Shown: positions 18,284 to 26,242 of the stretch, in pieces
Layout of the letters: each line of letters opens with the position of its first letter
How positions within the stretch are numbered: the stretch's first letter is position 1
The notes under the pieces: generated by a model
Database searches by the model: none
What the model was told of the DNA's origin: nothing
What the model saw: only the letters and a program-made list of their open reading frames with translations
Program-made: the position numbers and the translations under genes
From: JAHEKB01 sp049115575
Lineage (GTDB): Bacteria > Bacteroidota > Bacteroidia > NS11-12g > UBA9320
Direction of reading: 5' to 3'
DNA: 64,000 nucleotides
Assembly: GCA_049115575.1 (NCBI GenBank)
Contig: JAGDZU010000004.1
Span: 186,001 to 250,000, forward strand

Positions 18284-19892
18284 TAAATAGATTTTTAAAA
18301 CTGTGATAGAATTCTTTATTCAAAATGGGATCCGTTTTTACCTCTAAAACCGCTATTCCTCTATGCGCTGTAAAAGCTTCCCATTCTGACTGCATCATTT
18401 CTGAATTTTCAACGCAAAAATATTCCAATCCAAAATGTGTGCAAAGGGTCTTTGTTGATCTTTCATGAGAGGTCAATTGAAATTTAAGTCTCTCTGGAAT
18501 TGCAGATGGACCATCAATGTATTCAAAGATTCTACCTCCTTTATTATTGAGAACAATCACCTTGAGTCTATCTGGTAATGAATCTCTGTACCAAGCGTTT
18601 ATATCATAGAAAAATGCCACATCACCACTAAAAAGGAAAACCTGTTCATCCTTTGCCATTGCATAACCTAGAGCAGTTGAACTGCACCCATCTATACCGC
18701 TTGTGCCTCTGTTGGCGTATAGCTGCTTGCTTTTTAAAGACGACCTTAACATGGAGGCATATCTAATGGGCATGGAATTAGAAAAGTGTACAATCTCTTT
18801 TCCGCTGAGATTTTGAAACATTGCCTTACTCGCTGTCATTTCATTCCAATCATTCCAATTCAACATAGATAATTTTAGGTGATATCGCTCCTCTTTATCC
18901 TTCCAAGCTTGATAATAGCTTGAGTTTAGATTCCATTGAAAGTTTTCCTTCTTGGCATTAGCATCAAATACTTGAGTAAGCGTGCCAAAAGGATTAGCTG
19001 TTTCAGCAGAGTGACCAAAATGATAATGTACTCTTGGATTGTAAGTTTTAATAAATGCCTTAAGACTTTTAGACAAATTAAAAGTGCCACTAGTAATTAA
19101 TACATCTGGTCCCAAATCTTTAAAATCTTCAGTATTAGAGCTTGTCAGAACCGCATCCCAATCTTGAATATTGGATAATCGCCTAGAGGTGACATCAGCT
19201 AAGATAACTGCCTTTTGTTCAAGCTTTTGATTTCTAAAATCCAAATGCGGAAAGGAATCATCTCGCATTCCATGTACTAGTAAGACTTTGTCTTGCTCTA
19301 TTACATCAATATAATCTTCTATATAGATTATATCAGTGCAGCCAAGGCTAACCTCCACTCGATGTGCACCTGAAACTAGTTCTGTCTGGGTGTAAAAGGG
19401 TTCGGCAATTGGAATGTTAATATGCACTGGGCCATGAATTCCTTTTTGGAATATGCTCAGAATTTCTTGGACAATATTTTCAGCAGATGAATGTTTGTCG
19501 CTCAATTCAAAGCTCGCCCTTATATGTTGATCAAATACCCCTTTTTGTCTGATGGATTGTCCCTCCCATTGGTCAATTAGTTCCGCTGGTCTATCTGCCG
19601 TGACTACAATAAGTGGAATTCTCGCATAGTAGGCTTCTGCTATTGCTGGGTAATAATTCAGAGCAGCAGTTCCACTTGTACAAGATAGAACCACAGCTGA
19701 ACCACTGGATTTGGCCATTCCCAAGGCTTGAAATGCAGCCGATCTCTCATCAACAGCAGAGTATAGCTCATATCCTGTGCTTATCAATGCCTCTATGACT
19801 GCAGCATTCCTGCTTCCAGGAGAAACCACGGCCATATGAGATGGCATCTCATCTACTAAGTTTTCTAAAGCTTTGTGAATAGCTGTTGACAT
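18276..19892 (-). CDS. menD: 2-succinyl-5-enolpyruvyl-6-hydroxy-3-cyclohexene-1-carboxylate synthase
   Basis: A 538-residue thiamine-diphosphate enzyme, close to the usual 550. It joins isochorismate and 2-oxoglutarate in menaquinone synthesis. The N-terminal Ser-Pro-Gly-Ser-Arg-Asn-Ala and Val-Asp-Glu-Arg-Ser-Ala-Ala-Phe (ThDP-activating Glu), Ser-Cys-Thr-Ser-Gly-Thr-Ala, and the C-terminal ThDP motif from Gly-Asp-Val-Ala-Phe-Phe to Leu-Asn-Asn-Lys-Gly-Gly are all in place. It heads the leftward group menD-menB-gcvT-yqeY and is divergent from the lipoprotein gene at 19995. No menF lies upstream, which is a common partner in other bacteroidetes. Confidence 0.94.
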   Translation of the reverse strand: MSTAIHKALENLVDEMPSHMAVVSPGSRNAAVIEALISTGYELYSAVDERSAAFQALGMAKSSGSAVVLSCTSGTAALNYYPAIAEAYYARIPLIVVTADRPAELIDQWEGQSIRQKGVFDQHIRASFELSDKHSSAENIVQEILSIFQKGIHGPVHINIPIAEPFYTQTELVSGAHRVEVSLGCTDIIYIEDYIDVIEQDKVLLVHGMRDDSFPHLDFRNQKLEQKAVILADVTSRRLSNIQDWDAVLTSSNTEDFKDLGPDVLITSGTFNLSKSLKAFIKTYNPRVHYHFGHSAETANPFGTLTQVFDANAKKENFQWNLNSSYYQAWKDKEERYHLKLSMLNWNDWNEMTASKAMFQNLSGKEIVHFSNSMPIRYASMLRSSLKSKQLYANRGTSGIDGCSSTALGYAMAKDEQVFLFSGDVAFFYDINAWYRDSLPDRLKVIVLNNKGGRIFEYIDGPSAIPERLKFQLTSHERSTKTLCTHFGLEYFCVENSEMMQSEWEAFTAHRGIAVLEVKTDPILNKEFYHSFKNLFNE

Positions 19893-19958
19893 CTATGACC
19901 TGCAAAGGAAACAAATAAACGATTTACTGTTCTATGACAAGCTGCAATATCTAGTTCT

Positions 19959-19967
19959 TATCTTTCG
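19959..19967 (+). promoter_or_regulatory. Candidate -7 element for the gene at 19995
   Basis: TATCTTTCG is a one-base-off match to the bacteroidete TAnnTTTG element and lies 27 bases upstream of the start codon, giving a leader of about 22 bases. Confidence 0.4.
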
Positions 19968-19994
19968 ACATTTATTCCAATAATAAGCATTGAA

Positions 19995-20774
19995 ATGTCC
20001 CTTCATGTTAAACTATTTGTTGTCTTGCTTACATTGAGTATTACGTCTTGTTCAGTTGTCAAGAAAAATGGTTATATGCAATCAAGGTCTTGGAAAAAAA
20101 GTCATTCAGCTTTAAAAAGTTCCAGCAAAACTAGCGCTCTAACTCAAAAAAAGATTGAGCATAAGGTTGCAGAATTGCGAGCCATTGCTGTTGGCAAGCC
20201 TGCTCTTTACCAAAAAGACTGTGCGGAATTATCCAAAATTGAATGGAAAAAAATCAAGCCATTGAGGATCATAAATACAAGTCCTCAATTCACAGCTAAA
20301 GCAGACTATCATAGACCATTTCAAAAAGAAACACCAGACCCTATTCTCACTCCATTGGATGTTTCCCTATTTCTAATTTTAATAAGTTTTCTCATTGGAG
20401 TGGCTTATTCTCCCTTAGGATTAATTATACTATTGACTGGGGTTTTCCTTTTTACCACTACTGCAGCAAATTCAGATTTCAATTATCATCCTAATACAAT
20501 CAGAGGTTTCTTTTTGACATTTGCGGCTCCAGGAGTATTTATGTTAATATTAGGAATTGGTGAAATTACTGGGTTGTTCATTTTGACATATGTAGCATTT
20601 ATTGCCACCGCTATAGTTTTATTGCTGGCATACAACTTATATATGCAGGCTATTCCGGAATACAATTCCAATGAACAATATAGAGGCAGAATGGTCAATC
20701 AGATCATGCTTACCATTACCATTGGAATGTTAGTAGTTCTGAGCTACCTCGCATTCAGCGGCTTCTTTTTCTAA
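19995..20774 (+). CDS. Lipoprotein-type hypothetical membrane protein
   Basis: A 259-residue protein of unknown function. Its N-terminus has a lipobox (Ile-Thr-Ser-Cys, Cys19), followed by a basic, Ser/Lys-rich stretch to about residue 110, and then four hydrophobic helices at about 125-155, 168-185, 188-215 and 235-257. A lipid-modified exported N-terminus on a four-helix inner-membrane protein is unusual; the same layout is seen in several small unnamed bacteroidete proteins. Monocistronic, divergent from menD. Confidence 0.6.
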   Translation: MSLHVKLFVVLLTLSITSCSVVKKNGYMQSRSWKKSHSALKSSSKTSALTQKKIEHKVAELRAIAVGKPALYQKDCAELSKIEWKKIKPLRIINTSPQFTAKADYHRPFQKETPDPILTPLDVSLFLILISFLIGVAYSPLGLIILLTGVFLFTTTAANSDFNYHPNTIRGFFLTFAAPGVFMLILGIGEITGLFILTYVAFIATAIVLLLAYNLYMQAIPEYNSNEQYRGRMVNQIMLTITIGMLVVLSYLAFSGFFF

Positions 20775-20826
20775 ATCCATTATACTTTCTTCTTTGTTCT
20801 ATTCATATAGCATGGTAAGCAATCCA

Positions 20827-20958
20827 TGTTGGCAGACTGTCTGTTTATGGTTTATCTTTCAGTCTGGGGAGGGGTTGACGTAGTCCCGGCTTTGTAGACA
20901 ACGGAATCTAAGAATCGGGTTTGCCTCCCGGAGGTAGGAACCGAACACTTAACCAACA
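20827..20958 (+). ncRNA. ssrS: Candidate structured RNA, possibly 6S RNA (6S-Flavo/Flavo-1 type)
   Basis: The 317-base gap 20775-21091 has no open reading frame of note but contains a GC-rich block inside AT-rich flanks that folds into one long rod. TGTTGG at 20827-20832 pairs with CCAACA at 20953-20958; GGTT (20849-20852) with AACC (20939-20942); TATCTTT (20853-20859) with GGAGGTA (20930-20936) using three G-U pairs; GGGAGG (20867-20872) with CCTCCC (20924-20929); CCCG (20885-20888) with CGGG (20916-20919). The G-U pairs hold only if the + strand is transcribed. One unpaired bulge (20860-20865) interrupts the rod. A rod of about 110-130 bases in a bacteroidete intergenic region fits the Flavo-1 motif, later interpreted as 6S RNA. 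I could not run a covariance model, so the family name is a guess; the fold is what I see. Confidence 0.5.
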
Positions 20959-21068
20959 ATTAATCATTAACTATTGTTAATTACTTATCGACTACCATAA
21001 CCGCATGACAAAATCAACGCTACCTTAATAATTAATCATTTATAATTCACAATTAAGGATTGGGCGTT

Positions 21069-21076
21069 TAAATTTG
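21069..21076 (+). promoter_or_regulatory. -7 promoter element for sucB (exact TAnnTTTG)
   Basis: TAAATTTG is an exact match to the bacteroidete sigma-ABfr -7 element and ends 15 bases before the sucB start codon, predicting a leader of about ten bases. No clear -33 TTG is seen at the usual spacing. Confidence 0.5.
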
Positions 21077-21091
21077 AACCTCTTTTAGAAA

Positions 21092-22324
21092 ATGGCAATA
21101 GAACTAAAGATTCCTTCCGTTGGTGAATCAGTGACACAAGTCACAATCGCTGAATGGCTTAAGCAAGATGGAGACTATGTGGAGATGGATGAAGCCGTTG
21201 CAGAATTGGAAAGCGATAAAGCAACCGTAGAACTCAATGCAGAAGCTTCTGGAACTTTAAAAATACTGGTTCAAGAAGGAGAAGATGTGGAGATTGGTGC
21301 AGTAGTAGCAAGCATAGATACAGATGCGGAAGCTCCTGCTCCAAAAGAAACAACGGAAGAGCCAATTGCTGAAGTGAAAGCTCCAGTTGTAGAAAAGAAA
21401 GAAGCTACTCCAGAGAAACCCAAACAAGATTCATATGCCAAGGGAACCCCTTCGCCAGCGGCAGCAAAAATTCTGAGTGAAAAAGGGATTTCAACTGCGC
21501 AGGTTGTTGGAACGGGAAAGGGTGGTAGAATCACCAAATACGATGCCATGATGGCAGAAGCTGGCTTTATGGATTATTCATCTATTAGCGAGCCGAGCAG
21601 AGAACAACATCCTAAAAAGATGTCTAATCTTCGAAAAACTGTGGCGAGAAGATTGGTTGCTGCCAAGAATGAGACAGCCATGTTAACTACTTTTAATGAG
21701 GTTAACATGCAACCCATATTTGATATAAGAAGTAAGTACAAAGAAAAATTTAAAGAAACTCATGGAGTGAACTTAGGCTTCATGAGCTTTTTTACTAGGG
21801 CTTGTACTCTTGCCCTTCAAGAATACCCTGCTGTAAATGCTTTTATTGATGGCGAGCAGATGATCATGAATGATTTTGTAGATATTTCTATAGCGGTGAG
21901 TGGGCCAAAAGGCCTTATGGTACCGGTAATTAGGAATGCAGAATCATTAACCATGTGGGAAATAGAAGCTGAAGTCAAACGATTAGCTCTTAAAGCTAGA
22001 GATGGGAAATTAACCATACCTGAGATGACGGGCGGTACATTTACTATTTCCAATGGAGGTGTATTTGGAAGTATGATGAGTACTCCTATTATAAACCCAC
22101 CTCAATCAGCTATACTTGGCATGCACAACATATTGCAGCGTCCTGTTGTTGAAAACGGCGGAATTGTTGCCAGACCTATGATGTATTTGGCTTTAAGCTA
22201 TGATCATCGCATAATTGACGGAAAAGAATCCGTTGGATTCCTTGTGGCTATCAAGAATTATCTTGAAAACCCTGAAACACTTCTTAGCGGAAAAGATCCC
22301 ATGGATGTTTTAATGGGGCTTTAA
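21092..22324 (+). CDS. sucB: 2-oxoglutarate dehydrogenase E2, dihydrolipoyllysine succinyltransferase
   Basis: A 410-residue E2 component. It carries a lipoyl domain (residues 1-76, lipoylated Lys43 within Glu-Ser-Asp-Lys-Ala), an Ala/Pro/Glu-rich linker, a peripheral subunit-binding domain (about 117-152), and a catalytic acyltransferase domain (about 180-410) with His372 and Asp376 in the D-H-R-x-x-D-G motif. One lipoyl domain and the Val-Gly-Glu-Ser start point to the succinyl (SucB/OdhB) type rather than pyruvate dehydrogenase E2. It transfers succinyl groups to CoA in the TCA cycle. sucA is not adjacent upstream within the window, which is common in bacteroidetes only sometimes; here the gene has its own promoter. 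Confidence 0.93.
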   Translation: MAIELKIPSVGESVTQVTIAEWLKQDGDYVEMDEAVAELESDKATVELNAEASGTLKILVQEGEDVEIGAVVASIDTDAEAPAPKETTEEPIAEVKAPVVEKKEATPEKPKQDSYAKGTPSPAAAKILSEKGISTAQVVGTGKGGRITKYDAMMAEAGFMDYSSISEPSREQHPKKMSNLRKTVARRLVAAKNETAMLTTFNEVNMQPIFDIRSKYKEKFKETHGVNLGFMSFFTRACTLALQEYPAVNAFIDGEQMIMNDFVDISIAVSGPKGLMVPVIRNAESLTMWEIEAEVKRLALKARDGKLTIPEMTGGTFTISNGGVFGSMMSTPIINPPQSAILGMHNILQRPVVENGGIVARPMMYLALSYDHRIIDGKESVGFLVAIKNYLENPETLLSGKDPMDVLMGL

Positions 22325-22402
22325 GACCTTTAATTCGTAGGCATTCGGGTATATTTTCTAATTAACCATTGACAATTAATAATTAAAATTTACCTTTAGC
22401 CT

Positions 22403-23245
22403 GTGTTTCGCTTTTCCCTAAACCTTATACTGACACACATTTTTGCATTCTTGGCTCTGGCACAAGAACCTCAAACAGAGAACCCAAAGAATGAAATTAA
22501 GTATTTAAAACGAGTCATTTTCTTAACTGAATTACAGGACTATGAATCTGCATTAGCTCTGGTTGATTCTTTAGAAAATGAAGGTCCAGCCGAGTATCTG
22601 AGCAATGGCCTAACCACATCTCTCTACCTCAGAATCTACGAAAAATCAAATGATTGTAAATCAGCCATTGCTGCCTATTATAAAGAGTTCAGCTTTAGGT
22701 ATAAAGAGGACTTTCATCTGGGTCAAGAAGATCAATTCATATACCAAAAACTCAGAGACAAATACAGATGTATTGGACAATTGGATAGTGCCGAGAACTA
22801 TGCTAAAATTATAGTGAAGCAGGGAAAATCAGACCCCGTAGATCTAACTATTTTGGCTAAGATACTACAAGCTCAAGGCAAGACCAAAGAAGCACTCGCT
22901 ATAATGCGCACAGTAGAGGTGCTTAATAATGATGCTCCAATGGATGCGGTTGTTATTGCCGCTTCGCTTCTTAATACAGAAGGTCATTCGCAAGAAGCCA
23001 AGGATCTACTCGAACCGGAAATGAAGTATGAGTACTATATGAACAACAAAGAAGCCAATACAGTAATGGGTGATATCTACCTTAGTTTGGGAGAAAAGGA
23101 ATTGGCTTGTACTCAATTCAAAAAAGTAAAATCATCAGACCCAATCAGCTTCTCAAATCATCCAAATAACGGTGATTATAAGTATGTGCAGCTTGTTACC
23201 ACCCTAATGGAGCTAGAGGAAAAAATACTCGAAGCTTGCAGATAG
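22403..23245 (+). CDS. Secreted TPR-like protein
   Basis: A 280-residue protein starting at GTG with a signal peptide ending Ala-Leu-Ala-Gln near residue 20. The rest is helical with tetratricopeptide-like pairs: Leu-Gln-Asp-Tyr-Glu-Ser-Ala-Leu-Ala, Gly-Gln-Leu-Asp-Ser-Ala-Glu-Asn-Tyr-Ala, Gly-Lys-Thr-Lys-Glu-Ala-Leu-Ala, and a final unit near 225-240. Such proteins are periplasmic scaffolds. No partner is evident. Its stop abuts, with no gap, the stop of the convergent dioxygenase-like gene. Confidence 0.65.
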   Translation: MFRFSLNLILTHIFAFLALAQEPQTENPKNEIKYLKRVIFLTELQDYESALALVDSLENEGPAEYLSNGLTTSLYLRIYEKSNDCKSAIAAYYKEFSFRYKEDFHLGQEDQFIYQKLRDKYRCIGQLDSAENYAKIIVKQGKSDPVDLTILAKILQAQGKTKEALAIMRTVEVLNNDAPMDAVVIAASLLNTEGHSQEAKDLLEPEMKYEYYMNNKEANTVMGDIYLSLGEKELACTQFKKVKSSDPISFSNHPNNGDYKYVQLVTTLMELEEKILEACR

Positions 23246-24142
23246 CTATAGATTGTAGTTCATTATCGCCGGTCTTTGGGATATCTCGTGATAGCAAATC
23301 ACTTCTTTTCTAAAATAATGAATCACTAAACTTCTTCTTGTTTTATTCATATTCAAATGTGGCATTCCGCCATGCAATAGATTTCCATGCCAAATGAGCA
23401 CATCTCCCTTTTTGGCATAGAACACCTCCTTTTGCCACTCATGCTGTTCAAGCTGTCTATGCACATATTCTTCATACAGCTTATTTGGGTTTTTAGACAA
23501 CATGAATGAGGTTGAAGCTCCTATGTCTTTGTTAGTGGCATATGGTGCCTTATGGCTCCCCGGATAATAAAATAAAGGGCCATTGTCTTCCTCTATATCG
23601 TCTAAAGCGATCCAAGCTGCAATAAGCCCGCCTTCTGGATATGTGCTCATATGAATGCTGTCTGAATGAGCCTGCTGCTCACTACCATAGTGAAAATTAA
23701 TACTCTGAAACGGTCTGATTTCATCACCCATATGATGTTCAAGTCTATCTTTAATTTCAGGATGAACCATCATCTTCCTTATTTGGGGAATTTGTTCGTA
23801 GGCGAAATGAATTTTTCTTCCAGTATAGTTGAAACCCAAGCTGCCTTTTTCTAAATGCTCTTCGATTAATTGATTTAGATTATCAATTTCCTCCAAGCTA
23901 AACACTCCTGGTATTATTTCATAACCTTTGGAAGACCAACTAGATTCTTTTACTATTTGAGGCATTCTAGGTAGCTTCTCAAAATGTTTGGAATGCAGTG
24001 GCATAAAAACAGAACGCTTTAGACCATACTTCTTATAAATTGACTTATTGGCTTTCAATTTAGAATAGTTGAATATGTTGTAAATCACATATAACAACTT
24101 CCATCTTCTCCAAAACCCGGTGTAAGTATCGAAAAACCTCAA
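23246..24142 (-). CDS. Phytanoyl-CoA dioxygenase (PhyH) family protein
   Basis: A 298-residue Fe(II)/2-oxoglutarate oxygenase of the PhyH family. The iron facial triad is visible as His159-Ser-Asp161 and a distal His257 in Gly-Asn-Leu-Leu-His-Gly-Gly; Arg270 in Lys-Thr-Arg-Arg-Ser would bind 2-oxoglutarate. The family hydroxylates small molecules, lipids or secondary metabolites, and substrate cannot be inferred. It begins one base after oxyR on the same strand, so it is probably co-transcribed with that peroxide sensor, an uncommon pairing. Confidence 0.85.
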   Translation of the reverse strand: MRFFDTYTGFWRRWKLLYVIYNIFNYSKLKANKSIYKKYGLKRSVFMPLHSKHFEKLPRMPQIVKESSWSSKGYEIIPGVFSLEEIDNLNQLIEEHLEKGSLGFNYTGRKIHFAYEQIPQIRKMMVHPEIKDRLEHHMGDEIRPFQSINFHYGSEQQAHSDSIHMSTYPEGGLIAAWIALDDIEEDNGPLFYYPGSHKAPYATNKDIGASTSFMLSKNPNKLYEEYVHRQLEQHEWQKEVFYAKKGDVLIWHGNLLHGGMPHLNMNKTRRSLVIHYFRKEVICYHEISQRPAIMNYNL

Positions 24143-24143
24143 G

Positions 24144-25088
24144 CTACATTTCTATTATTTCCAGATCTTTGTTTTCTATAACAAATACGGGTAATGTTTT
24201 TAAAATCATCTCTTCCAGTTTGTTAATAACACCCTCTTTAGCATAGTATTTGGTGTATATCAACCCCACTTCTCTACCTGCATTATCAGATCTAAGTGCT
24301 CTCACATTATTGAGTGATTCATCGTCCAATTCTGCAGCTTCCCATTCTGGCATAATGGTAGCGCCCCCTTCTTGGTCTACCACTTTTTTTAGAGTTTGTA
24401 AACTTCCACTTTCATAATTTAAAGCTAGATGATTGAGACTTTCATCTGGAAGAGTGCACAAGTTCAAGGTTTGAGTTCTAAAACAATTTCCTTCTGACAA
24501 CAACCAAATTTTATCCTTTAGTAAATCATCTACCTCCAAGGCCTTTTTGCTATAAGCAGGGTGCGATGGATGTAAATAGATTCGGAATTTTTCTACATAT
24601 AAGGCTTTCTCAATGATGCTGTCATCATGTAAAGGTGTAGATACTATGCCAACATCTAGTTTGTTAACTTTAAGATCATCTATGATTTCAGACGTCAACA
24701 TTTCATTGATATGTAGTTTGAGATCGGGATAATGTCGACTGATCTGACCAATTAGTTTTGGAACAAGCGAATTTGAAATTGTTGGGAGTATACCTACTCT
24801 TAAAGTTCCACTAATCTCTCCGGTGAATTCTTTTAAGATATTCTCAACATGTGCAGTCTCCTGAAAAATTAATCGAGCCTGTTCAATAATTCTTTTACCA
24901 ATAGTAGTAGGTTGTATTGGATGTTTGCTTCTATCAAAAAGCATTACTCCTAACTCTTCTTCTAGCTTCTTTATTTGCATACTCAAGGTGGGTTGAGTTA
25001 CGAAGCTTGCTTCTGCTGCCTTTATAAAATTGCGATGCTCGTCTAAAGCGATTAAATATTGGATTTGAATTAGAGAAATGTTTAGCAT
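24144..25088 (-). CDS. oxyR: Peroxide-sensing LysR-family regulator
   Basis: A 314-residue LysR-type regulator. The N-terminal winged helix (about 4-62, with Ser-Phe-Val-Thr-Gln-Pro-Thr-Leu-Ser as recognition helix) is followed by a two-lobe sensing domain. Cys202 and Cys211, in Gly-Asn-Cys-Phe-Arg-Thr-Gln-Thr-Leu-Asn-Leu-Cys, match the redox pair Cys199/Cys208 of E. coli OxyR with the same nine-residue spacing, so I call it OxyR with confidence. It likely activates catalase and peroxidase genes elsewhere. Its own -7 element (complement of 25102-25109) would give a leader of about eight bases. The dioxygenase-like gene follows one base downstream. Confidence 0.92.
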   Translation of the reverse strand: MLNISLIQIQYLIALDEHRNFIKAAEASFVTQPTLSMQIKKLEEELGVMLFDRSKHPIQPTTIGKRIIEQARLIFQETAHVENILKEFTGEISGTLRVGILPTISNSLVPKLIGQISRHYPDLKLHINEMLTSEIIDDLKVNKLDVGIVSTPLHDDSIIEKALYVEKFRIYLHPSHPAYSKKALEVDDLLKDKIWLLSEGNCFRTQTLNLCTLPDESLNHLALNYESGSLQTLKKVVDQEGGATIMPEWEAAELDDESLNNVRALRSDNAGREVGLIYTKYYAKEGVINKLEEMILKTLPVFVIENKDLEIIEM

Positions 25089-25101
25089 AATGGTAGTCAG
25101 G

Positions 25102-25109
25102 CAAATCTA
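25102..25109 (-). promoter_or_regulatory. -7 promoter element for oxyR (exact TAnnTTTG)
   Basis: Read on the minus strand this is TAGATTTG, an exact consensus match 13 bases before the oxyR start codon. The divergent gene at 25174 shares the same 85-base intergenic region, so OxyR autoregulation of both directions is possible. Confidence 0.5.
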
Positions 25110-25173
25110 AATATATGTGGTTAAAGAAAATTGAAAATAATTTACCAAATTTGACTCTAAGGTATAAACAGTT

Positions 25174-26109
25174 ATGAAGTATCTATTTGGAGCCCTTGTT
25201 CTTTTCTTGGCAGCGTGTACTGCAACCAAGTACAGCAATCAAAATTCTGGTGAGCAGTTGGAAATTACAACCCTTCAATATGAAGAAGCACTCACGTTCA
25301 ACGGGGTGGCTAAGGAATTGGGCTTGAATCAAAAAGATGCCACCAGAGGTTTTATGACCACAGACCTTCTTCTCAAAACAGTAGATTTTGCTTTTGAAGG
25401 GATAAAGACTGCTATTAAAAAAAGTGCAGAGAAGTATCATCAAGAGTACTTTCTAAGTCTCTATAACAACAGTTTTTATTCGAAGAACTCCAATCTGGGC
25501 ATGTTAGACCCAGAGAATATTAAATTCAGAGGATTTGAAATTACAAGACAGATTAATTTAGAAGATGGAAGAGAAGTAGCCATGAAAGCTAGCTTTAGCA
25601 TGGACCGATCGAAACTAGCGGACATATACACCCAATCCAAGTTCTACCTCATCTGTGATAGCATTAGCATAGACTATTCTAAGGTTAAAATGAACGACAA
25701 GAAGTGGTATTTACCTTGGACGGCATTTATTAAAAAGCAAGAACTAATTAATATGGACATTGATATAGACATCATGGCCAATTGGATTAGCCCAAACGGT
25801 GAAATTCATAAAAAACAAACTTTTGGAAAATTTCACATGCCAATTCGCAATTATAAAGTTGGCTCTAAAGACAGCTCTCTTATTAACCAAGCTTTGGGCG
25901 GATATTGCTACCTCATTCCTAGATCTAGTGCATTTTGTTTAGACAAAAGAAATCAATGGAAAGCCTGTTTTGGTCAAGGTGACTTCGACATATTGGTTAA
26001 GGTTACTGAGAGTAGCAAAAACAACAAGCTCAATCAACTCATTTATGACAATATAGATGTGTTAGAAGAGGTTGATACTAGACCAGTTAAAGACCTCTTG
26101 GACAACTAA
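25174..26109 (+). CDS. Lipoprotein of unknown function
   Basis: A 311-residue lipoprotein: hydrophobic start, then Leu-Ala-Ala-Cys (Cys15) as lipobox. The mature protein is mixed alpha/beta with no motif I recognise; there is a helical segment at about 65-90 and several paired Ile/Asp strands (Met-Asp-Ile-Asp-Ile-Asp-Ile) around 195. It is divergent from oxyR, with 85 bases between them, so oxidative control is conceivable but not shown. Confidence 0.6.
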   Translation: MKYLFGALVLFLAACTATKYSNQNSGEQLEITTLQYEEALTFNGVAKELGLNQKDATRGFMTTDLLLKTVDFAFEGIKTAIKKSAEKYHQEYFLSLYNNSFYSKNSNLGMLDPENIKFRGFEITRQINLEDGREVAMKASFSMDRSKLADIYTQSKFYLICDSISIDYSKVKMNDKKWYLPWTAFIKKQELINMDIDIDIMANWISPNGEIHKKQTFGKFHMPIRNYKVGSKDSSLINQALGGYCYLIPRSSAFCLDKRNQWKACFGQGDFDILVKVTESSKNNKLNQLIYDNIDVLEEVDTRPVKDLLDN

Positions 26110-26242
26110 TTCTCTTATAATCTGAGCTTTATACCACCTTCATTTCTCCGGTGGATTGTAAGCAAATTGCAATAATTACCTATTCTGCTTACCTTAGCGT
26201 TTACTTTGTTATTGCCCCAAGGCATTAATTTAAAAAAACGAC

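Noticed and set aside
26142..26162. Possible terminator hairpin (CCACC ... GGTGG) after the lipoprotein gene
   Set aside because: Only five base pairs around an 11-base loop and no T run.
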